Shown: positions 52,367 to 59,165 of the stretch, in pieces
How positions within the stretch are numbered: position 1 is the stretch's first letter
Layout: every line of letters begins with the position of its first letter
Source of the DNA: Opitutia bacterium
Lineage (GTDB): Bacteria; Verrucomicrobiota; Verrucomicrobiia; Opitutales; Opitutaceae
Assembly: GCA_947458705.1 (NCBI GenBank)
Contig: CANHAH010000002.1
Location: 1 to 59,165, forward strand
DNA length: 59,165 nucleotides
Reading direction: 5' to 3'
Program-made: the position numbers and the translations under genes
The notes under the pieces: generated by a model
The model's input: the letters and a program-made list of their open reading frames with translations, nothing else
The model's database searches: none
Told to the model about the DNA's origin: nothing

Positions 52367-52396
52367 TAAATTTCCCTTTCTATTTCCTAAACTACC

Positions 52397-55300
52397 ATGA
52401 CAAAACCAGCTAACTCCTTACGCCCAAAAATCGGTTTCGCCTTGTTGGCGAGCGCCGTGTTGGCCCTCACGGCCTCCGCTCAGTCGGTCGATCAGACCGT
52501 CAAGCTCGAGGCTTTCACCGTCACCGGTTCCAACGTCAAACGCCTCGATCAGGAAAAAGTCCTGCCCGTGACTGTGTTGGCCGCCAGCGAACTAGAAGTG
52601 CGCGATGCCTCGCAGCCCTCCGAATTGTTGACTGCGCTACCGCAGGTCACCGGCCTGCCGGGCAACGAAACCGCGACTCTCGGCGCCACCGCTCGCGGTG
52701 ACAACGCCAGCGTCTCGCTCCGTGGTATTCCCTCGAGCAATACGCTGATCCTCCTCAACGGGCGTCGTCTCACGCCACACCCGATCAGCCAGTCTGAAGC
52801 CGGCGCTCCGACGCTCTCGACCAACGTAAACACGCTGCCCAATCGCGGCCTCGAGCGTGTTGAAATCCTGCGTGACGGCGCCTCGTCCATCTACGGCACC
52901 GACGCTGTCGCTGGTGTCGTGAATTACGTTACCAACAAAAATTTCCGTGGCACCGAGCTCGCGCTGCGTTTTGGCGAGACCCGCTACGGCGACGGTCAAG
53001 AAACCCGCGCTACTCTTACCCATGGGCTGGAGTTCGCCAAAGGTCGTGGCCGCGCGATGATTACCGCCGATTTTTACAGCCGGGAAGCGATGTACGCCCG
53101 AGATCGCTCGTTCTCTGCCGAAGCGGACAACAGCTACCGCGCACCCGCGCCATGGAATGTTTCCACTAATACTACCTTCAACCTGCGCTCCGCCACCACC
53201 CAATACGGTAATTACCTGCTTGGTACTGTTGGCGGCACCGATGCTTACGGCTCTATTAACTCCTTTACCGGCGCTCGCCCCACCGGCGTTCCTGCTACTT
53301 TGGCGGCCACCACCGGCGCTTTCTTCCTCGTGCCCAACGGCACGGGTGGCGCGTCCTTCGCTACCGCCACTCCAAGCCGTGCGGGAGTGACGGCCGATTA
53401 CTACTGGAATAATAATGCTGCGCGCGTCATCCAGCCAAAGTCCGACCGCACTAACATTTTTGCTAGCGGCGAATTCGACCTCACCAACCGCATAACTGCC
53501 TTCGTCGATGCTAGCCTCTACCAAGCCCAGTCCATCACCTACCGTGAATCTGACGGCATCACGCAAAGCACCGACGGCTTCATCATTGTTCCCGCGACCA
53601 ATCCATATAATCCCTTCGGCACGCGCTTCTGGTCTCCTACCGGCGCCGCTAATACCGATGGCACTGCGCGCCTCACCGGTACACCTTCCGCTGTCTCGAT
53701 CACCAATAAACGTCTCTCCGATCTTGCGACGCGCACCGATTACGTCGACACCTCCGTTTATCGCGGCGTCATGGGTCTCCGAGGCAAACTTAGCGGTTCT
53801 TGGTCTTGGGAAGCTGCACTGCTTTATTCTGCCGCACGCGTCATTGAAAATGAAACCGGTCCAAGCCGCAAATCGGCTTTGATCGCCGCCATCAACCAGA
53901 CCGATCCGGCCAAAGCGTTTAATCCGTTCACCCGAACCTTCGCCGTGCAAAACGGCACACTCGTCGCCACGGGCAATTTTAAAAATCCCGATAGCGTCAC
54001 TTCGACGTTTCGCTCGGAATTTATCCGTAACGGCATCACTAAACTCGGCAGCGGCGATGTGCGCGCTTCGGGTGATGTGTTTCCCCTCTGGGGTGGCAAC
54101 GCCATCGGCGGCGCCATCGGCGGCGAGTTCCGCTACGAAACCTATGACGATTACCGTCCGCCCTACGCTGGCCTGAATCCTGCCGGCTCCGGCCTCAATC
54201 CCGAGAGCAACGACTTCCTCGGTTTCTCGCCCAATTCTGATACCCACGGTAACCGGCATGTCGCTGCTGCTTACCTCGAGACGGTGGTTCCGCTTGTCGG
54301 CAACAAATTCACGCTCCCGCTCGTGCGCTCCCTCGAGCTCACCGCTTCCGCTCGCTACGAGAGTTACACTGATTTTGGTGCCACCACCAAGCCGAAGTAC
54401 GGTATTAATTGGCGCCCCAACTCCTGGATCATGGGTCGCGCTTCTTACAACGAAGGTTTTCACGCGCCTAACCTTGCTCAACTCTTCACCGGCACGCTCA
54501 TCCGCACCGTCACTGGTAGCACCGATTCTTACCGCAGCGCGGTCACGGGTCTCACCACCGACGGTCCCTCGAATCGCCGCAGTGTTGCCTCCGGTAATCG
54601 CGCTCTTAAGCCCGAGACTTCTACTGGCAAATCGGGCGGCGTCGTCATTGATGTGCCCTTCGTGAAGGGTTTATCCGTTTCCGTCGATTACTGGGAAATT
54701 GAACAGAAGAGCATCATCTCTTCCTCTGGCTCAATCGCTGATGACACCGCGGCTCTCCAAGCCGCCACGCAGGCTGCCCTCGCCGCTGGCCAGAACATCA
54801 ACTCTATCGACCTCGGCTCCGGTACCGGCAACTACAAGGGTGATGGCTCCGTTGTTCGTCTCGCTGTTACACAGGCCGATCGCGATTTCTTCGCCGCTTA
54901 TAACACCAGGCAAGTCCCCGGCAATCAGCGCGCCGTCGTCGGTTCGATCGATATCCTGCGCACGACTTACTTCAACAAAGCCTCTCAGTTCGTGAATGGC
55001 TTCGATTTCGACGTGAACTACCGCTTCCCTAAACTCGCCCTTGGTAACTTTGTGTTTAATACCACATGGACCAAGTTGAACGATTTCCATAACTACAGCG
55101 TCGCCGGTGCCTCCCGCACTGAATTACGCAACACCAACGCCGCCGGCGGTGCCTCACCCAACTGGCGCGGAGCATCCACGCTCACCTGGCGCCGCCAGCA
55201 ATGGGGTGCGGGCTTTGGCTTCTACTACATTGGCAGCTATACGGACACCGGCGCCACCACCACGCTGGCTACCTACGAGTCGCTCGGATCCCCGAGCTAC

Positions 55301-55558
55301 ATCACGCCCATCTTGAACAATGGCGCGGTATCCTATCGCTACACGGTTCACGACACAAAATCTTACAACGTTTACGCCTCCTATCGTATCGTTTCACGCA
55401 ACGCCTACCTTAACAAAACCGACATCCGCCTCGGCGTGAATAACCTCTTCGACGCCAAGCCCCCGCTCTCGAGCGACTCCCGTGGCTACGATCCGGCTGT
55501 GTATAACACCATGGCGCGCGGTCTCACTTGGTCGGCGCAAGTTACTAAAAAATTCTAA
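52397..55558 (+). CDS. Very large TonB-dependent receptor (1053 aa)
   Basis: A 1053-residue receptor. The signal peptide is FALLASAVLALTASA. The N-terminal part holds VKLEAFTVTGSNVKRLDQEKVLPV and the plug ASLRG-type segment VSLRGIPSSNTLILLNGRRL, then VEILRDGASSIYGTDAVAGVVNYVTNKNFRGT, a well-formed plug. The rest is barrel, ending in WSAQVTKKF. It is longer than typical receptors (700-850) and resembles carbohydrate- or peptide-type TonB receptors common in Verrucomicrobia and Sphingomonads. It follows the esterase gene by 30 bases, so ester-bearing glycan or polymer fragments are plausible ligands. Confidence 0.9.
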   Translation: MTKPANSLRPKIGFALLASAVLALTASAQSVDQTVKLEAFTVTGSNVKRLDQEKVLPVTVLAASELEVRDASQPSELLTALPQVTGLPGNETATLGATARGDNASVSLRGIPSSNTLILLNGRRLTPHPISQSEAGAPTLSTNVNTLPNRGLERVEILRDGASSIYGTDAVAGVVNYVTNKNFRGTELALRFGETRYGDGQETRATLTHGLEFAKGRGRAMITADFYSREAMYARDRSFSAEADNSYRAPAPWNVSTNTTFNLRSATTQYGNYLLGTVGGTDAYGSINSFTGARPTGVPATLAATTGAFFLVPNGTGGASFATATPSRAGVTADYYWNNNAARVIQPKSDRTNIFASGEFDLTNRITAFVDASLYQAQSITYRESDGITQSTDGFIIVPATNPYNPFGTRFWSPTGAANTDGTARLTGTPSAVSITNKRLSDLATRTDYVDTSVYRGVMGLRGKLSGSWSWEAALLYSAARVIENETGPSRKSALIAAINQTDPAKAFNPFTRTFAVQNGTLVATGNFKNPDSVTSTFRSEFIRNGITKLGSGDVRASGDVFPLWGGNAIGGAIGGEFRYETYDDYRPPYAGLNPAGSGLNPESNDFLGFSPNSDTHGNRHVAAAYLETVVPLVGNKFTLPLVRSLELTASARYESYTDFGATTKPKYGINWRPNSWIMGRASYNEGFHAPNLAQLFTGTLIRTVTGSTDSYRSAVTGLTTDGPSNRRSVASGNRALKPETSTGKSGGVVIDVPFVKGLSVSVDYWEIEQKSIISSSGSIADDTAALQAATQAALAAGQNINSIDLGSGTGNYKGDGSVVRLAVTQADRDFFAAYNTRQVPGNQRAVVGSIDILRTTYFNKASQFVNGFDFDVNYRFPKLALGNFVFNTTWTKLNDFHNYSVAGASRTELRNTNAAGGASPNWRGASTLTWRRQQWGAGFGFYYIGSYTDTGATTTLATYESLGSPSYITPILNNGAVSYRYTVHDTKSYNVYASYRIVSRNAYLNKTDIRLGVNNLFDAKPPLSSDSRGYDPAVYNTMARGLTWSAQVTKKF

Positions 55559-55611
55559 GACCGATTAGAATTTGGACCATCTCTTCGTTGGGGTGGTCGC
55601 TTCTATAACGC

Positions 55612-55664
55612 AGCCGGCTAATGCTGAACTGAAATTAACTTCTGTTCATCAGCATTAGCCGGCT
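55612..55664 (+). terminator. Perfect 16-bp inverted repeat, probable terminator
   Basis: AGCCGGCTAATGCTGA (55612-55627) is exactly inverted at 55649-55664, with a 21-base loop. It is followed by TTTCCCGTTT, a short U-run. It lies 54 bases after the large TonB receptor stop and before pckG. A weaker 9-bp stem with G-U pairs sits at about 55576-55598. Confidence 0.65.
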
Positions 55665-55706
55665 TTCCCGTTTACTCATCTCACGATCGATAGCAGATTA
55701 TTACAT

Positions 55707-57533
55707 ATGAAAAAGCGCAGCCTCTCCACACCACTCAGCACTAATAAACATCTGCTGCGTTGGGTCGAAAAAATGGTCGAGCTCTGCAAGCCCGACGCCA
55801 TTCACTGGATCGACGGCTCCAAAGAAGAATACGATCAACTCTGCGCTGAGATGGTCGCCGCCGGCACCTTCATCAAGCTGAACCAAAAAAAATGGCCCGG
55901 ATGTTACCTTGCCCGCTCCGATGCGAGTGACGTCGCCCGCGTAGAAGACCGTACTTTCATCTGCGCTCTCTCCAAAGAAGCCGCCGGTCCGACCAACAAC
56001 TGGGTCAATCCCTTCGAGATGCGCAAAACGCTCAAGGGAATCTTTAATGGCTGCATGAAGGGTCGCACCATGTACGTGCTTCCCTATAGTATGGGCCCGC
56101 TCGGTTCCCCCATGTCGCAGATCGGCGTGCAACTCACCGACTCACCTTACGCCGTCGTCAATATGCGCATCATGGCGCGCATCGGTAAAAAAGTTTTCGA
56201 ACTCATCGATCGCGATTTCAAACGCGTGGTCCCCTGTGTCCACTCTGTTGGCGCGCCCCTCGCCAAGGGCCAGAAGGACGTGTCGTGGCCGTCGAACAAA
56301 GAAAAATACATCGTCCACTTCCCTGAGACGCGCGAAATCTGGAGCTACGGTTCCGGCTATGGCGGCAACGCGCTTCTCGGAAAAAAGTGCTTTGCTCTCC
56401 GCATCGCCTCAGCCATGGCCCGCGACGAAGGTTGGATGGCCGAGCATATGCTTATCCTCGGGGTAGAAAATCCGCAGGGAAAAAAAACCTACGTCGCCGC
56501 CGCCTTCCCCAGCGCTTGCGGCAAGACCAACTTCGCTATGCTCATCCCGCCTCCGCATTTCCAAAAGCAGGGCTGGAAAATTTGGACTGTTGGCGATGAT
56601 ATCGCTTGGATTAAGCCCGATGCTGAGGGTCGCCTCCGCGCTATTAATCCGGAGGCCGGCTTCTTCGGTGTCGCTCCGGGCACAGGTGAAAACACCAATC
56701 CGAACGCCATGAAGGCCCTCTCAAAAAACACTATCTTCACCAATGTCGCGCTCACTGACGACGGCGGTGTCTGGTGGGAAGGCATGAGCGAAAAACCGCC
56801 GGCGCATGCCATCGACTGGCAGGGCAATGACTGGACGCCCGCGCTCGCCAAAGAAAAAGGAGTCAAAGCTGCGCACCCCAATTCCCGTTTCACCGCTCCT
56901 GCGAAACAATGCCCCACGATCGACCCCGATTGGGAAAAACCCGAAGGCGTGCCGATCAGTGCCTTCATCTTCGGTGGCCGCCGCGCCACTACGATGCCAT
57001 TGGTCTACCAAGCATTTAATTGGTCGAGCGGCGTCTACGTTGGTGCCACCATGGGCTCCGAGATGACAGCCGCCGCGGCTGGCACGATTGGTAAAGTCCG
57101 CCGCGACCCGATGGCCATGTTGCCGTTTTGTGGTTACAATATGGCCGACTACTTCCGTCACTGGATGAACATGCAGCGCAACCTCACCGAGACTCCGCGC
57201 ATCTTCCACGTGAATTGGTTCCGTAAAGATAAGGAAGGTAAATTTATCTGGCCCGGTTTTTCCGAAAACATGCGCGTCCTAAAATGGATCTGCGATCGTG
57301 TCCGTGCTGGTGGCCGCGCCAAGGAGACGCCCATCGGTTGGGTCCCTCGTTATAAAGATATCGACTGGACGGGGCTAAACTTCTCTGAGGAAAAATTCGA
57401 AGAACTTCAGGCCTTTGATCGCGCCGCTTGGCGTGCCGAAGTGCTTGGTCACGAAGAACTTTTCCTAGATTTGCACTCGCATTTACCTAAGGAAATGATT
57501 TACGAACGCGAGTTGCTGATCTGTCGGATGTGA
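55707..57533 (+). CDS. pckG: Phosphoenolpyruvate carboxykinase (GTP)
   Basis: A 608-residue enzyme that turns oxaloacetate and GTP into PEP, CO2 and GDP, the first committed step of gluconeogenesis. Motifs of the GTP family are [13 protein letters not shown] (P-loop, about residue 267), [50 protein letters not shown] and [23 protein letters not shown]. Length is that of GTP-PEPCKs. The start [12 protein letters not shown] is unremarkable. It is followed by a bidirectional terminator. It fits the acetate-type transporter in this window as part of growth on non-sugar carbon. Confidence 0.97.
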   Translation: MKKRSLSTPLSTNKHLLRWVEKMVELCKPDAIHWIDGSKEEYDQLCAEMVAAGTFIKLNQKKWPGCYLARSDASDVARVEDRTFICALSKEAAGPTNNWVNPFEMRKTLKGIFNGCMKGRTMYVLPYSMGPLGSPMSQIGVQLTDSPYAVVNMRIMARIGKKVFELIDRDFKRVVPCVHSVGAPLAKGQKDVSWPSNKEKYIVHFPETREIWSYGSGYGGNALLGKKCFALRIASAMARDEGWMAEHMLILGVENPQGKKTYVAAAFPSACGKTNFAMLIPPPHFQKQGWKIWTVGDDIAWIKPDAEGRLRAINPEAGFFGVAPGTGENTNPNAMKALSKNTIFTNVALTDDGGVWWEGMSEKPPAHAIDWQGNDWTPALAKEKGVKAAHPNSRFTAPAKQCPTIDPDWEKPEGVPISAFIFGGRRATTMPLVYQAFNWSSGVYVGATMGSEMTAAAAGTIGKVRRDPMAMLPFCGYNMADYFRHWMNMQRNLTETPRIFHVNWFRKDKEGKFIWPGFSENMRVLKWICDRVRAGGRAKETPIGWVPRYKDIDWTGLNFSEEKFEELQAFDRAAWRAEVLGHEELFLDLHSHLPKEMIYERELLICRM

Positions 57534-57545
57534 TCCTGAGAAAAG

Positions 57546-57575
57546 AAAAGCTGCTTCGCGCTTCGCGAGCAGCTT
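57546..57575. terminator. Bidirectional terminator after pckG
   Basis: AAAAGCTGCTTCGCG pairs with CGCGAGCAGCTTTT, one T bulged and the three-base loop CTT, followed by a T-run. It lies between the convergent pckG and LacI-family gene and serves both. Confidence 0.8.
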
Positions 57576-57576
57576 T

Positions 57577-58599
57577 TTATTTTAAGCTAACAGGCCGTAG
57601 TGTGGGACCGTCGCTCCATTCTCCGCTGATCATGATCGTCTTCGGCACGCTCGGTATCCCGCGCTCATGCCTATGAATTTGCGCTACGACGGATTCCACC
57701 GTTACTGATCCCAGCAGGTCCGGTCGGTGGTTGATTCCGGCGCAGGGCACGCTCCGCTCGTTCCAATTGAGATTAAAAAAACCCTGCGCGGGTGGTTTCC
57801 CCGATCGCGGAGTATTTAACCACGGTATGATGGTGTCTTTGTGGCCGATCAGCACGTCCGGTTTGTAGCGCTCGTTCCACCTGCGAAGATCTTTGGCCGT
57901 GATGATTTTTTTACTGAGCACTGGCACACGGCCCAGTGCCGGATGCGTCGCCTGATAGCCTAGAAACGTACCCAACCATTTGAATTTTAGCCGTGCATCT
58001 TTGTGTTGTTCGATAAACAGCCCTGGGCGCCGATAGCCGAGCTGCTCCAGCCGCTCGAGTGCTTGCGTGAAGGTGTTGTGGTGATCTGGGCACACGCAAT
58101 GCAGCGCTTGGTGCACCGCGCCATGGTCGAGTTCTGCGACGGAAAATTCATCCCAAGGAAAATCCTCCAGCTCCATCGCCCGCCCTTCGTGAAACAGGAC
58201 CAGTCCCAGCACACTGCGAGCGCGTAGCATTCGCAGCACTGCCGCTATACTGTGTCCTTCGGCTCCGAGATCAAACACATCCACTGCAAAACCCAGTTCG
58301 CGTGCACGTCGCTTGGCTCCATCCAAAATCGCTTTGTGAAAACTTAGCCGCTGAGGTCGCCCTGGCGGATGCACATCAAGCACCGCGAGATTACCGACGA
58401 AGTGATTTTGATTTGCACGCCGCACACTGGAGAGCACCGCGCCAACCAGCGGTTCACGCCTATAACCCACAGCCTTGGCTGCTTTTTCCACAAAAAGTCG
58501 CGTTTCAGGATGGACGGTTTCTAGTCCACGCAGAGCCCGCGAGATCGTGGCGACGGAAAGGCCCGTTTTCAGGGCTACATGACGAATACCGAGAGACAT
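57577..58599 (-). CDS. LacI-family transcription regulator
   Basis: A 340-residue regulator. The N-terminal helix-turn-helix is IRHVALKTGLSVATISRALRGLETVHPETR (residues 5-34), with the hinge helix about 50-60. A periplasmic-binding-protein-like effector domain follows (LDGAKRRARELGFAVDVFDLG, LGLVLFHEG, EQLGYRRPGLFIE, KPDVLIGHKD). It likely represses sugar-use genes and is released by a sugar or sugar phosphate. Divergent from the partial gene at the window end, which it may control through the palindrome at 58719. Confidence 0.9.
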   Translation of the reverse strand: MSLGIRHVALKTGLSVATISRALRGLETVHPETRLFVEKAAKAVGYRREPLVGAVLSSVRRANQNHFVGNLAVLDVHPPGRPQRLSFHKAILDGAKRRARELGFAVDVFDLGAEGHSIAAVLRMLRARSVLGLVLFHEGRAMELEDFPWDEFSVAELDHGAVHQALHCVCPDHHNTFTQALERLEQLGYRRPGLFIEQHKDARLKFKWLGTFLGYQATHPALGRVPVLSKKIITAKDLRRWNERYKPDVLIGHKDTIIPWLNTPRSGKPPAQGFFNLNWNERSVPCAGINHRPDLLGSVTVESVVAQIHRHERGIPSVPKTIMISGEWSDGPTLRPVSLK

Positions 58600-58718
58600 G
58601 CGGTAGGGGTATGCCTGCGGGCTGTTGTCCCGCTGACAGAATGCATAAAATGTAATCGTAGCATGAACTCAAGATCGCCGATTCGAACCACACTTGCCGA
58701 AACCCATCAAACACGCAT

Positions 58719-58728
58719 GGTTTAAACC
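58719..58728. promoter_or_regulatory. Candidate palindromic operator GGTTTAAACC
   Basis: A perfect 10-bp palindrome that lies 5 bases before the ATG at 58733, in the divergent region of a LacI-family gene. LacI operators are usually palindromes of 14-20 bp, often with a central CG, so this is a weaker match; the extended 14-bp palindrome has one mismatch pair. No second copy was looked for in detail. Confidence 0.3.
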
Positions 58729-58732
58729 GTCT

Positions 58733-59165
58733 ATGTCTCGTGCGTTTTACATTTTAATCATGCTCTGCTCGGCTCTTGTCAGCCGATCTGAAGTCCCTGC
58801 GTTGCTCGGTGAGGCCTTGCAGCACACCTTGCGCGATACGGACCGTTGGGCTTTTACCCAGACTTCCGTCGAGCAGGACGGAAAAGGTAAAGTGATCAAG
58901 CGCTCGGTCGTACGATTCGATCCCTCCAAACCCTACGCAGAACAATACACTCCGCTACTCATCGACGGTCGTGAGCCCGATGCCGGCGATATGAGGAAAT
59001 ATCGCCGTCGCGGGGAGAAGCGCGGAGAACGCATCGAAAAAGCCGAACGCGAAGGCGCCGACAGCACCGAGGGCAATCGCCAGTCGCTAGGTGAACTCAT
59101 GGACCTCGAGCGCGCGACCATTGCCAGTGAAAACGAAAAATCGATTACCTTCGAAGTCCCGCTCA
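58733..59165 (+). CDS. Exported protein, 3' end beyond the window
   Basis: The frame opens with ATG 58733 and is open to the last base, so the protein is truncated by the window. The 144 visible residues start MSRAFYILIMLCSALVSRSE, a signal peptide, then VPALLGEALQHTLRDTDRWAF, TQTSVEQDGKGKVIKRSVVR and FDPSKPYAEQYTPLLIDGRE. A highly charged stretch of about 30 residues (RKYRRRGEKRGERIEKAERE) follows. No family recognised. A role in the envelope is inferred from the signal only. It lies divergently from the LacI-family gene. Confidence 0.7.
   Translation, partial: MSRAFYILIMLCSALVSRSEVPALLGEALQHTLRDTDRWAFTQTSVEQDGKGKVIKRSVVRFDPSKPYAEQYTPLLIDGREPDAGDMRKYRRRGEKRGERIEKAEREGADSTEGNRQSLGELMDLERATIASENEKSITFEVPL

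Noticed and set aside
52637-54481. Antisense open frame of 614 codons inside the large TonB receptor gene
   Set aside because: The sense protein is clearly a receptor with plug and barrel motifs; the antisense frame has no domain and arises from GC-rich codon bias.
58660-58700. TTCGAAT-type tRNA T-loop-like sequence near 58680
   Set aside because: The flanking bases do not form a T-stem, and no anticodon or acceptor stem is visible on either strand.
1-59165. CRISPR arrays, insertion sequences, integrases or phage genes
   Set aside because: No spaced direct repeats or transposase/integrase motifs were found, so no mobile element is called.

Overview
The window looks like a chromosomal segment of a Gram-negative verrucomicrobium, most likely an Opitutaceae-type bacterium. 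This is inferred from gene content, not from a marker gene. Supporting points are a DUF1800/DUF1501 pair beside a pseudopilin operon, large Ig-like surface proteins, several TonB-dependent receptors, GTP-type PEP carboxykinase, many lipoproteins, weak Shine-Dalgarno signals, and sugar genes with GH88, sulfatase, PhyH, Gfo/Idh/MocA, AraC and LacI members. No rRNA, tRNA, insertion sequence, CRISPR array or phage gene was recognised. No gene-free stretch exceeds about 300 bases.

Layout. (1) 1-10470, + strand: the 3' part of a large secreted DUF1800 protein, a DUF1501 protein, a membrane-anchored protein with a GspG-like C-terminal loop, then a compact type II secretion pseudopilin operon (GspG, H, I, J, K and GspL/GspM-like assembly proteins). 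(2) 10554-13491: a four-gene cassette of DUF3570 outer-membrane protein, ApbE flavin transferase, TlpA-type thioredoxin and a 76-residue DUF4266 lipoprotein ending in Gly-Cys-Gly-Cys-Asn. This is the best candidate for an under-described system. (3) 13610-16146: an Ig-like surface protein sharing a repeated module with the first gene, a LEA14-like lipoprotein and a tiny membrane protein. (4) 16326-21598: housekeeping and transport (lysA, gpsA, aat, acetate-type symporter with its small partner). (5) 21723-27484: a secreted protein with a C-terminal CxxCH haem site, convergent with a TonB receptor, a lipoprotein and a di-haem cytochrome c peroxidase.

(6) 27567-34333: DMT exporter, LuxR-type response regulator and Hpt protein, mutarotase-like protein, secreted protein overlapping an ABC exporter, and a Gfo/Idh/MocA oxidoreductase. 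(7) 34619-40202: a double ferritin-like protein and a PhyH oxygenase, an AraC regulator divergent from them, and a large glycosidase-like protein. (8) 40469-47527: a polysaccharide-use locus with a GH88 enzyme fused to a second alpha/alpha-barrel region, a TonB receptor and a sulfatase, without SusD. (9) 47620-59165: DUF3299-like protein, ACT protein, cation diffusion facilitator, M14 carboxypeptidase overlapping an unlisted 55-residue membrane protein, esterase, very large TonB receptor, PEP carboxykinase, a LacI regulator and a secreted protein cut by the window edge.

How parts fit together. The pseudopilin operon would export large surface proteins such as those flanking it. The TonB receptors with periplasmic hydrolases and sulfatase point to feeding on complex, probably sulfated and uronate-bearing, polysaccharides. 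Acetate uptake and PEP carboxykinase fit gluconeogenic growth. The ApbE/TlpA/DUF4266/DUF3570 cassette and the CxxCH/di-haem peroxidase group point to envelope redox chemistry.
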